Source: JBBSEZ01 sp038239195
GTDB taxonomy: Bacteria > Planctomycetota > Planctomycetia > Gemmatales > Gemmataceae
Length of the DNA stretch: 30,337 nucleotides
NCBI GenBank assembly: GCA_038239195.1
Contig: JBBSEZ010000058.1
Coordinates: 1 to 30,337, forward strand
Reading direction: 5' to 3'
Shown here: positions 17,168 through 24,918 of the stretch, piece after piece
Layout: each line of letters opens with the position of its first letter
How positions within the stretch are numbered: the first letter of the stretch is position 1
Translations under genes and position numbers: made by a program
Notes under the pieces: generated by a model
Told to the model about the DNA's origin: nothing
What the model saw: only the letters and a program-made list of their open reading frames with translations
Databases searched by the model: none

Positions 17168-18715
17168 TCAATACTGCCCGCTGTACGGCACCTCCGTGTC
17201 GAACGGGAAGCCGAGGTTGTACTTCTTGCGGAACACGTCCACGTTCGCGTCCCACCCCGCCGGCGTGGCGACGTTGGCCTGCGTCATGGCCTCGACGTGC
17301 CCGTCGAGGAAGGCGACGTTGGCCACGTTGGTGTGGCGGAAGTGCGTGAAGTTGAGGTAGTACCCGTAGGCGTTGTAGCTGGCCTGAAACGTCTGGGGCC
17401 CTTTGACCATGACGGCCTCCTCCAGATGCCAGCCGCCCGAGTCGGTGAGCAGCGCCGACTCGGTGAACAACACCGTCTGCGACGTGGCCGGGAAGTAGTT
17501 CATCCGTTTGGGCGACACGATGAGCGGGTAGTTGGGCGCCGGCCCGTACGATGCGTCGTAGGTGTAGCGGTTGTAGGCATACCCGCCGGTGTTGCCCCCA
17601 TAGATCAGCTTCAGCGGCAGGTCTTGCACCGCGGGACACAACACCACCTTGTTGTTGTTCTCGTAGTACGCCGTCAGCACGCCCCCGACCGGCGTGGTCG
17701 TGTTGCTGCCTCCCGAGGCGGTGGCGACGCCGAACCAGTAGGTCGAGACGGGGTAGGAGGTCGCCGCCGACTGCCCCGGCGGGAGCGACTGGTTCGCCGA
17801 CTCGTAGTTGTGGACCGCCAGGGCCAACTGCTTGAGGTTGTTGGCGCACCTGATGCGCGCCGCCGCCTCGCGCACCTTCTGGACGGCGGGCAACAGCAGG
17901 CCGATCAGGACGGCGATGATGGCGATCACCACCAGCAGCTCGATCAGCGTGAACGCCGAGCGAGCGACGGCTTGCCTCCGCGGCGCAGCCTGGTCGGTGG
18001 GATAGAGCTCCTGGAAGGCGAAGGGGGCGTGGTTGTGGACCTCGCCGAGTGCGAAGGCGACCGGGCGGCGGAAGAGCGGGCCATCGAAGGCGAAGGAGTG
18101 GTACTCCCCACGCTCCCCGCACGGATCGACTCCCGCCGGGAGGGAGGCGGCGAACGCCGGGGTGAGGAGTTGCCCGCACAGCTCCGCCGGGAGGCGTTCG
18201 GTGTCCACGCAGACCGTGACCGCCTGGAAGCCGAGCTGGTGGAACTCGCGGTAGAGCTCGGCGGTGTCGCGGCCCCACAGGGGATAGCGCCCCTCCAGGC
18301 CGGCGAGCGCCAGGAGCTTGTCGCGGAACGCCCGCAGGTCTTCGAGGAAGAGGTCCCCGAAGACAACGAGCTCGATGCCTTCGCCCTTGAGCCGGTGCAA
18401 CGCCTCGAGCATGGTGCGCGTGTAGGCATCGTTAGGCGGGAAGGACGCGCCGGGCCCCGTGGGGGCCGTCGGGCAAGACGGGCTGTCGTGGTCGGGGAGG
18501 ACGATGAACTCGACCGGCAGGCCAAGGGCGTCGGCCTGTTCCTCGATGAGTTGGCGGCGAACGCCGTGCATGGAAACGCGGTCGTAGGCCTGGCTGACGC
18601 AGGTGACGAGCTTGACGATCTGGAGGTCGGGGTGGCCCTGGCGGGCGTGGTGGAGGGCGAGGGCGCTGTCTTTGCCACCGCTCCAGAGGAGCGCGGCCTT
18701 GATGGGTGCGTGCAT
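17168..18715 (-). CDS. Dph6-like ATP-pyrophosphatase fused to a DUF1559 prepilin-like protein
   Basis: One uninterrupted frame of 515 residues contains two unrelated proteins. Residues 1-238 form a Dph6-like (diphthine-ammonia ligase type) PP-loop domain: LLWSGGKDSALAL (12-17), VVFGDLFLEDLR, GERGEYHSFAFDGPLF (200-215), ending APFAFQELYP. Residues 251-515 are a complete DUF1559 protein: ARSAFTLIELLVVIAIIAV (prepilin N-terminus, cleavage expected before Phe255), PAVQKVREAAARIRCANNLKQ, and FLDGHVEAM. GCGGAGG at 17974-17980 is placed like a Shine-Dalgarno sequence six bases before codon 250, GTC (17966-17968), where a GTG would give MARSAFTLIEL. So this may be two genes merged by a start-codon change plus loss of the upstream stop, or a sequence error. 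A buried pilin signal should block normal export. Confidence 0.8.
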   Translation of the reverse strand: MHAPIKAALLWSGGKDSALALHHARQGHPDLQIVKLVTCVSQAYDRVSMHGVRRQLIEEQADALGLPVEFIVLPDHDSPSCPTAPTGPGASFPPNDAYTRTMLEALHRLKGEGIELVVFGDLFLEDLRAFRDKLLALAGLEGRYPLWGRDTAELYREFHQLGFQAVTVCVDTERLPAELCGQLLTPAFAASLPAGVDPCGERGEYHSFAFDGPLFRRPVAFALGEVHNHAPFAFQELYPTDQAAPRRQAVARSAFTLIELLVVIAIIAVLIGLLLPAVQKVREAAARIRCANNLKQLALAVHNYESANQSLPPGQSAATSYPVSTYWFGVATASGGSNTTTPVGGVLTAYYENNNKVVLCPAVQDLPLKLIYGGNTGGYAYNRYTYDASYGPAPNYPLIVSPKRMNYFPATSQTVLFTESALLTDSGGWHLEEAVMVKGPQTFQASYNAYGYYLNFTHFRHTNVANVAFLDGHVEAMTQANVATPAGWDANVDVFRKKYNLGFPFDTEVPYSGQY

Positions 18716-18967
18716 GAGTGCTACCGGCGAGCTGGCCGAGTGAACCGTGGTGTGCCAGCTCCGCACGCCAACGGCTGCCCTGTCGCGGGGCGGTCCGTGA
18801 TCCTGAAGGGTGGCGGCAGAGGTCGGACTGTTACCGTGGCGGACCCGTGTGGGGATTTCACCCAATTCCCTGCCTCAGCATTTCTCGGTGCGTCGGCCTC
18901 CTGTGAACAACGGTGGTTGGTGGACGAAACAACGTGCGATCAGTGTATGAGAACGGGGCCCCGTCGT

Positions 18968-19001
18968 CATTTAGCCACCCCGCTTGCGGGGCGGCTAAAT
19001 G
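18968..19001. terminator. hairpin after the kinase-like gene cluster
   Basis: CATTTAGCC-A-CCCCGC pairs with GCGGGG-C-GGCTAAATG around a TT loop: 15 pairs and one mismatch. It lies 46 bases beyond the stop of the minus-strand gene ending at 19047 and about 250 bases upstream of the next minus-strand gene. No T run follows, so termination is inferred from position and stability only. Confidence 0.6.
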
Positions 19002-19046
19002 GGGCGAACCGCGCGACCGGCCCATTGCAGCCCCGGCGGTCACTCC

Positions 19047-19742
19047 CTACCCAAGAAGAAGGTCGAGCGGCCAGCAACCGCGAACGTGCGGGCCGGGGCC
19101 ACGGAGGTGATCGAGGATGGAGCGCTCGGCGCAGCCGGCGTCTTCCAGGGCGTCGGCGAGGATGGGCAGGCGGTCGAAGGCCCGCTCGTCGTAGGTGGAC
19201 TGCGCCAGCCTCCGGATAGTGTGGTCCTCCCACGCCAACCACCCGGCCTCGATGACGACGGGGCGAAACGGATTGCCGAAGAGCTCCGCGACAAGCCGCG
19301 CCTGCGCAAGGCGCTCGGCAGTCCTCGCGCCAGCGGCCGAACCAGCGTTCTCCGCCGTCGCGGCGTGGTAGGCCGTCGAGGCGGCGTTGGCGGCCGCGTA
19401 GTCGGCAGCCTGCTCGACAGCGGCAAGGGTGGCACTCAGGGCGGCGAAGGCGGCGCTGGCGTGGGCCTGCCTGTCTGCGGTGTCGCTCGCAGTAGCGGCA
19501 TCCTCCGCAACGCTTTCCGCGCCGATCGCGGCAAGGCGGACGACTTCGGGGGTGGCCTGTCCGTCTGCGAAGCGCTCCATCACCTCAACAGCCCGGCGAC
19601 TTCGCTGCTCCGTCAACAAGGTCCAGACGCGCCGGCAGCAAGCCACCGCGAAGAGGCGCCGTTTGCGATCGCTGGCGTGGTCGCCCAAGTAGAGCAACAT
19701 CGGTTGCGGGTCGGTGCAAGCCAGCCACGCCATCTCGTCCAC
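19047..19742 (-). CDS. Gemmata-type conserved protein of unknown function
   Basis: A 231-residue soluble protein beginning VDEMAWLACTDPQPMLLYL, then DRKRRLFAVACCRRVWTLL, a long Ala-rich helical middle (about 70-150), and a conserved end: FGNPFRPVVIEAGWL, RLAQSTYDERAFDRLPILADALEDAGC and GPGPHVRGCWPLDLLLG. I recognise this as a family highly repeated in Gemmata-like genomes, of unknown function, often starting near W-L-A-C-T-D-P. The gene follows the kinase-like TPR gene with overlap or near-overlap: GTG 19757 overlaps the kinase stop, GTG 19742 has GGAGG five bases upstream and is preferred, and ATG 19733 is a third option. The overlap suggests coupled translation. Confidence 0.75.
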   Translation of the reverse strand: MDEMAWLACTDPQPMLLYLGDHASDRKRRLFAVACCRRVWTLLTEQRSRRAVEVMERFADGQATPEVVRLAAIGAESVAEDAATASDTADRQAHASAAFAALSATLAAVEQAADYAAANAASTAYHAATAENAGSAAGARTAERLAQARLVAELFGNPFRPVVIEAGWLAWEDHTIRRLAQSTYDERAFDRLPILADALEDAGCAERSILDHLRGPGPHVRGCWPLDLLLG

Positions 19743-19753
19743 GGCGACCTCCG

Positions 19754-22700
19754 TCACCCCTGCACGTACGCCCGCCCCTCCTCGTACACCGCCAGCCGCG
19801 TCCGGTAGTCCTCGCGCTCCCCCTCCGGCGCCAGCTCGATCGCCTTCCGCTGCCACTCCGCCGCCTCCGCGAACTGGCCGCACGCTGCACACGCCGCCGC
19901 CAGCGTGTCGAGGTGCCCCGCGTCGAGCCAGACCGTCCGCTCGCACGCCTGCCGCGCCAGTTCCAGCGCCTTCGGCCCATCGCGCAGTTCCGCCAGCGGG
20001 CACGTCGCCCACAGCCAGGCCAGGTTGTTGCTGGCGCGCGGGTCCTCGGGCGCCCGCCGGGCCGCCTCCAGGTTGTCCTGCAAGGCGCTGGCGTAGTCGC
20101 CCCGCATCGTGTGGACGCGCCCCCGGTTTAGATAGCCCGCCAGGTCGTCCGGCGCCAGCCGGATCGCCTCCGTGTAGTCGGCGATCGCGTTGTCGAGCTC
20201 GCCGCGGTCGCAGTAGACGTTGGCCCGGTTGTAGTAGGCCAGGCTCGATTGCGGCGCCGCCACGATGGCAGCGCTGAAGTCCAGGAGCGCTCCCTCCATG
20301 TCGCCCAGCCGCAGCCGGGCGTTGCCCCGGTTGTTGTAGGCGCCCGCGTGGTTGGGATGCAGACGCAGCGACTCCGTGAAGTCGGCGACTGCCCCCTCGA
20401 GGTCGCCCCGCTCGGCCCGCGCGTGGCCCCGGTTGTAGTGCGCCGCCGCGTGCTCGGGCGCCAGCCGGATCGCCTCGCTGAAATCGGCGATGGCCCGGTC
20501 GAGGTCGCCCTTCTCCGCGTGGGCGTTGCCCCGGTTGTGGTAGCCGCGCGGCGTTCCCGGCTCCAACCGAATGGCGCGCGTGAAGTCGTCGAGGGCCCGG
20601 TCGAGCTCCCCGCTCTCCGCGAGGAGGGCCCCGCGCCCGTTGTACGCCAGAGCGGTGGGCGAGCCCTGGCGGAGGGCCTCGTCGTAGTCGGCCAGGGCGC
20701 GCTCCGCCTCGCCGCGCCGCACCAGGGCCCCCGCCCGGTTGCACCGCGCCACCGCGTCGGCCGGGTCCAGCTCCACGGCCCGGTCGTAGTCGGGCAGGGC
20801 GGCGTCGAGGTCCCCGAGGTTGGCGTGGGCGTTGGCGCGGTTGGTGTACGCCGCCGCGTCGCGCGGCGACAGGCGCAGCACCTCCGTGAAGTCGGCCAGC
20901 GCGCTGTCGTGGTCGCCCAGTTCGGCGTGCGAGTTGCCGCGGTTGAAGTACGCTTCCGCGTGATTGGGCTGGAGCCGAATGGCCTCCGTGAAGTCGCTTA
21001 TCGCCGTCGGGTGATCGCCGCGCCGGGCGTGGACGTTGCCCCGGTTGTAGTGGGCGCTGGCCGAGCTCGGCTGGCGCCGCACCACCTCGTCGTAGTCGGC
21101 CAGGGCCTGCTCGAACTGCTCGCGGGCCGCGTGGGCGTTGCCCCGCGCCAGCAGCGCCCCCAGGTGCTCCGGCGCCTGGCTCAGCGCTTCCGTGAAGTCG
21201 GCGAGGGCGCTCTCCAGGTCGCCCACGTTGGCGTGGGCCAGGCCGCGCTCGTAGTGCAGCGCCGGTCCCGGCTCGAGGCGCAGCGCCTCCGACCAGTCGG
21301 CGAGGGCCCGGTCGTGGCGGCCCAGTTCGGCGTGCGCCGCCGCCCGGTCGCACAGGGCGCGGACGTTGCCGGGATCGAGCTGGAGCACGCGGCTGTAGTC
21401 GGCCAGGGCGCGGACGTGCTCGCCGCGTTGGGCATGGCACTTGCCGCGGTTGCCCAGCGCCCAGGCGGCCTTGGGATTGAGCCTTATCGTCTCGGTGTAG
21501 TCGGCAATGGCCAGCTCCAGCTCGCCGCGCAGGAAGTGGGCGTTGCCGCGGTTGTAGTAGATCGCCTCGTCGCGCGGGTTCAGACGAATCGCCTCGCTGT
21601 AGTCGGCGATGGCCTTGTCGTGCTGGTTGGCCTGGGCGCGGGCCAGCCCGCGGTTGACCAGCGCCTCGACGTTGCGTCCCTCCAGGCGCAGCGACTCCGT
21701 AAAGTCGGCGATCGCCTCCTCCGCCTCCTGCTTGCGCGCGTGAGCCATCCCGCGCCGTCGGTAGATGGATGCGTCCGCGGGCGCCAGCTCCAGCGCGGCG
21801 CCGAAGTCGGCGATGGCGCGGTCGTAATCGCCCTGCCGCGCATAGGCGTTGCCGCGGTTCACGTACGTCGCCGCGCGCGGCGGGCCGGCGAGCAGCGCCG
21901 CCGTGTGGTCGGCGATGGTCGATTCGAAGAGGGCGCGCTCGACCCGCCCGATGGGCCCCTCGGAGTCGGGCAGGCGCGACAACCTCTCCAGCACGAGCCC
22001 CACGTGGGCCGGGCGCTTGCTCAAAACCCACTCGCAGCACTCGGCGAGGAGTTGTCGCCAGCCTTCCTCGATCAGCAACAGGTCCCCGCCGTCGGGCTGC
22101 GCCCGGCCCGTCAGCGCGAAAGCGCAGACGCGCCCGAAACTGTAGACGTCGGAGTGCGGGCCGACCCAGACCTGCCCCTTGGGCCGGCCAACCACTTCCG
22201 AGGGCGCGTAGGCAATCGTCCGTGCGACGCTGCGCCCCAGCGACGTCTGCGCCCGCGCCTCGGGGCTGCTGGCGGCCGCGTGGATCAGCGTGCGCTTGAG
22301 CGACAGCCCGGTGTCGAGCACCTTGACGCGCCAGGTAGTCCCTTCCTCGCCTTTCTCCGGACGCACCAGCACGCAGCTTGGCCGCAGACTGCGATGCAGC
22401 ACCCCGCGCGCGTGCAGCGTCTGGAGGGCGCGGGCCAGCGGCCAGGCGATTTGCAGCCAGTCCTCCGGCGCCAGCGGGCCGTGTACGGCGACGTACTCGC
22501 TGAGCGTCACGCCCTCGAAGTGCTCGCTCGCCAGGAACGCCCGGACGGGGCCGCGCTCCTCCGCGACGTCGCCCACCGGCCCCAGTTCCCGGATGCGCGC
22601 GACGGCGGGGTGATCGAGCTCCTGCACGGTGCGCGCCTCGCGCTGGAGCGCGTCGAGGCCGCGGTCGAGGCTGTCGAGGCGCAGCGCCTTGACGACGACG

Positions 22701-23221
22701 CTGCCCCCGCCTGGCTCGCGGCAGAGGAACGAGGTGCCGAACCCGCCGGAGCCGAGGACGCGCAGCGGTTCGTACTGGGCGAAGGGGAACGGCTCGAAGC
22801 CATCGTCGAGGGCGACGGCCCGGCGCAGGGCGAGCAGGGCCTCGTCCCAGTCGCGCCGCTCGAGGGCGGCGCGGTAGACGTTGTGATGCGCCTCGGCGCG
22901 CGACAGGGGGTCGCTCACCAAACGGGCGACTTCCTGAAAGTCGTGCTGGCCCGCCTCGAGGTCGCCGACGACGACCTCGAGCTGGGCGAGGCTGTTGAGC
23001 AAGGCAGGGAGCCGCCGTCGCTGCTCCTCGGGGATGGCACGGAAGCGGGAGACGAGGTCCTGGACCTGCTCGCGCACGCTTTCGCGGCGCAGGGCCAGCC
23101 CGTCGCGCGGGCGCACCGAGCAGGGGTGCAAGTCGTGCCGCCGCTTGAGATCGAGCACCGCCTCGTAGAGGTCGCGCTGGCCCTGGCCCAACTCGTGCTG
23201 CTCCGCCTGGATGTCTAACAC
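19754..23221 (-). CDS. kinase-like protein with about 18 TPRs, HRD aspartate missing
   Basis: An 1155-residue cytoplasmic protein. Residues 1-140 are helical, followed by a Ser/Thr-kinase-like domain at about 150-400 and TPRs from about 450 to 1130. The glycine loop (VLGSGGFGTSF) and the ATP-anchoring Lys (VVVKALRL) are intact. However, the catalytic loop reads HRSLRPSCVLV instead of HRDLKPENVLL, DFG is DTG, and APE is APS; loss of the HRD Asp and of the Asn suggests a pseudokinase. HSDVYSFG is normal. The TPRs are very regular (AYYNRGNAHxxxGDxDxAIADYTEAIRLxP), with 18 canonical copies plus two divergent ones at the end. GTG 23221 is chosen because GGAGGAGGG lies four bases upstream; GTG 23239 is an alternative. 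Likely a scaffold or signalling hub; partners unknown. Confidence 0.88.
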   Translation of the reverse strand: MLDIQAEQHELGQGQRDLYEAVLDLKRRHDLHPCSVRPRDGLALRRESVREQVQDLVSRFRAIPEEQRRRLPALLNSLAQLEVVVGDLEAGQHDFQEVARLVSDPLSRAEAHHNVYRAALERRDWDEALLALRRAVALDDGFEPFPFAQYEPLRVLGSGGFGTSFLCREPGGGSVVVKALRLDSLDRGLDALQREARTVQELDHPAVARIRELGPVGDVAEERGPVRAFLASEHFEGVTLSEYVAVHGPLAPEDWLQIAWPLARALQTLHARGVLHRSLRPSCVLVRPEKGEEGTTWRVKVLDTGLSLKRTLIHAAASSPEARAQTSLGRSVARTIAYAPSEVVGRPKGQVWVGPHSDVYSFGRVCAFALTGRAQPDGGDLLLIEEGWRQLLAECCEWVLSKRPAHVGLVLERLSRLPDSEGPIGRVERALFESTIADHTAALLAGPPRAATYVNRGNAYARQGDYDRAIADFGAALELAPADASIYRRRGMAHARKQEAEEAIADFTESLRLEGRNVEALVNRGLARAQANQHDKAIADYSEAIRLNPRDEAIYYNRGNAHFLRGELELAIADYTETIRLNPKAAWALGNRGKCHAQRGEHVRALADYSRVLQLDPGNVRALCDRAAAHAELGRHDRALADWSEALRLEPGPALHYERGLAHANVGDLESALADFTEALSQAPEHLGALLARGNAHAAREQFEQALADYDEVVRRQPSSASAHYNRGNVHARRGDHPTAISDFTEAIRLQPNHAEAYFNRGNSHAELGDHDSALADFTEVLRLSPRDAAAYTNRANAHANLGDLDAALPDYDRAVELDPADAVARCNRAGALVRRGEAERALADYDEALRQGSPTALAYNGRGALLAESGELDRALDDFTRAIRLEPGTPRGYHNRGNAHAEKGDLDRAIADFSEAIRLAPEHAAAHYNRGHARAERGDLEGAVADFTESLRLHPNHAGAYNNRGNARLRLGDMEGALLDFSAAIVAAPQSSLAYYNRANVYCDRGELDNAIADYTEAIRLAPDDLAGYLNRGRVHTMRGDYASALQDNLEAARRAPEDPRASNNLAWLWATCPLAELRDGPKALELARQACERTVWLDAGHLDTLAAACAACGQFAEAAEWQRKAIELAPEGEREDYRTRLAVYEEGRAYVQG

Positions 23222-23412
23222 CGAGCCCTCCTCCCCCACGGGCCTCTTCTCCGCTCCCCATGCTTTCTACCGGCGCCGGCCCCGCCGAGCAAGCGCGGGC
23301 TCCCCCCTTCTTGCTGCCGTTTCGCGATCCCCGCTCCTTGCCCATCGGGCCGGGCTCGCGGTATCATCTCAGCAGGACGACTTCGAGCATTCTCCTCTGC
23401 GGGGGCCCTGCG

Positions 23413-24216
23413 ATGTTGCGCGTGTGGAAAGGCCTTGGTGTGTTGCTCCTGTTGGCCGGCGTGGTTGGGCTGGTCCCGGCACAGCCGCCCGCGGCCAAGG
23501 GCAAGGAGCTTACGATACGTTGGTTCGGCCAGTCGTTCTTCGAGATCACGACGCCCGCCGGCACCAAGATCGTGATCGACCCGCACAACCTCGAGGAGTA
23601 TCGCATCAAGGCCAACGCCCTGAAGCCCGACCTGGTGCTGATGACCCATTTCCACACCGACCACACCAACCTCGAGGGCCTGGCCAACGGCAAGACGGTC
23701 CGACAGCACAACGCGCTGAAGAAGGACGACAAGGGCCGTTTCGTCAACTGGAACGACGTGGACGAGAAGTTCAAGGACGTGCGCATCTACACGATCCCGA
23801 CCTTCCACGACAGCCAGAAGGGCATCAAGAACGGCCTGAACGGCATCTGGGTGATCGAGACGGCGGGGCTGCGCATCGCCCACCTGGGCGACCTCGGGCA
23901 CCTGCTCACCAAGGCGCAGTTGAAGAAGCTCGGCACCATCGACGTGCTGATGGTGCCGGTGGGCGGGGTCTACACGATCAACGGCATCGAGGCGCAGCGG
24001 GTCGTCGAGCAGATCAAGCCGCGGCGCTGGGTCTTGCCGATGCACTACGCGACGCCGGTGTTCCAGGACCTGCTGGTGTTGAAGTATTTCCTCGACGAGC
24101 AGGACGAGGACACGGTGAAGAAGATCTTCAAGCCGAAGGAGTATCTGCGCATCGACCCGAAGTCGCCGCTGCCGAAGAAGCCGAGCGTCGGGATCTTGCA
24201 TTATGCGTGGTGGTGA
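23413..24216 (+). CDS. exported metallo-beta-lactamase-fold hydrolase (UlaG-like)
   Basis: A 267-residue protein with a signal peptide (MLRVWKGLGVLLLLAGVVGLVPAQ). The MBL fold follows: IRWFGQSFFEI, GTKIVIDPH, LMTHFHTDHTN (H-x-H-x-DH metal motif), IPTFHDSQ, GLRIAHLGDLGH, DVLMVPVGGVYTI and RRWVLPMHYATP. This is the UlaG-like subclass, which includes lactonases and many uncharacterised metal-dependent hydrolases; the export signal points to the periplasm. It faces away from the kinase-like gene with a 191-base gap. No substrate can be inferred. Confidence 0.85.
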   Translation: MLRVWKGLGVLLLLAGVVGLVPAQPPAAKGKELTIRWFGQSFFEITTPAGTKIVIDPHNLEEYRIKANALKPDLVLMTHFHTDHTNLEGLANGKTVRQHNALKKDDKGRFVNWNDVDEKFKDVRIYTIPTFHDSQKGIKNGLNGIWVIETAGLRIAHLGDLGHLLTKAQLKKLGTIDVLMVPVGGVYTINGIEAQRVVEQIKPRRWVLPMHYATPVFQDLLVLKYFLDEQDEDTVKKIFKPKEYLRIDPKSPLPKKPSVGILHYAWW

Positions 24217-24573
24217 GCGCGGCAAGGGGAGCCGGAGGCCTCGGGCGGGGGTGGGGGGAGAGCGCCGCTAATTCGTTTCGTCTCACCCCCCACGCACCTC
24301 CCCTGAACGAATCCAGCCCTGGGAAAAGAGGCATGGTTGAAGGGGGGGCAACAGGGGGTTGTCGTTTCTGTGCAAGTTGCTGTGCAAATCGCTCACACCC
24401 CCTGTCGATTTAGCTTGCGGAGCGTTCCCGCTCCTGGCAAAATCTCCACGGCGCTCTGTCGCGTCGCAGTGCTGCCTCGCATCGCCCGCCCGAACCGACC
24501 TGGCTCGGGCCTTGTCTCTACTGATCGAATGATCACAAGGCCAGGAGGTGCCGGTGGTCCGGGACGGAAGCCA
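24217..24573. promoter_or_regulatory. control region of the defence operon with inverted and tandem repeats
   Basis: No gene is visible. ACAGGGGGTTGT (24351-24362) faces ACACCCCCTGT (24395-24405). Between them lie two tandem 12-mers, TGTGCAAGTTGC and TGTGCAAATCGC (24369-24392). Closer to the first gene, GGCCTTGT (24508-24515) and ACAAGGCC (24535-24542) form a perfect 8-bp inverted repeat, followed by AGGAGGTG (24543-24550). These could be repressor sites of the toxin-like/zinc-finger pair, as TA operons are usually autoregulated. Function is inferred. Confidence 0.45.
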
Positions 24574-24918
24574 ATGGCGCCGCTGTCCGACGCTCACCTC
24601 CTGGGCTGCTTCAAGGGGGTGTTGTGTAACTGGTACGTCACCGGCTATGTCACCGTCAAGCGAGTGGCCGAGGATTGGGCCGCGAAAAACCTCCCCGATT
24701 TCACCCTCAAGGCCCTCGCCAAGTTGATGCACGAGCACGTCGAGGCGGGGGGCGAGATCGACCAGGTTCGCGAAAAGCGCCAGGGCCATACCGACCGGGA
24801 ACATCACTACGACTTCCGGCTGGCGTGGGTCGGCCGCCTCATCTACGTCGAAACCGTCCTGGTGGATGACGACCCGACCGACCCGACCATTCGCATAGTG
24901 AGCATCCACGATGTCTGA
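24574..24918 (+). CDS. small toxin-like protein upstream of a zinc-finger helicase
   Basis: A 114-residue protein: DAHLLGCFKGVLCNWYVTGY, then LKALAKLMHEHVEAGGEIDQV, and a beta-rich end, HHYDFRLAWVGRLIYVETVL and DPTIRIVSIHDV. The C-terminal pattern recalls small RelE/MqsR-fold-like or related toxin proteins that pair with YgiT/MqsA-type zinc-finger antitoxins, but I cannot name a family. Its stop overlaps the next start (ATG 24911, stop 24916-24918), and that next protein begins with such a zinc finger, which is the main reason for the toxin-like reading. The start is uncertain: ATG 24529 lies within the inverted repeat, while ATG 24574 has only GGAAG at short spacing. Confidence 0.55.
   Translation: MAPLSDAHLLGCFKGVLCNWYVTGYVTVKRVAEDWAAKNLPDFTLKALAKLMHEHVEAGGEIDQVREKRQGHTDREHHYDFRLAWVGRLIYVETVLVDDDPTDPTIRIVSIHDV

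Noticed and set aside
20100..21880. CRISPR array
   Set aside because: The periodic DNA is about 102 bases per unit, codes for TPRs in frame and has no repeat-spacer structure.
20249..23218. A 989-codon open frame on the plus strand opposite the TPR gene
   Set aside because: Produced by the repeat structure and high GC of the TPR gene; its translation is a periodic Val/Gly/Arg-rich string with no domain, and the opposite strand has clear kinase and TPR motifs.
19758..23345. N-terminal extension of the 231-aa gene to 23345 (1432 codons in total)
   Set aside because: The extension is the out-of-frame shadow of the kinase-like gene, rich in Arg/Pro/Ala; family similarity begins only at about 19742.
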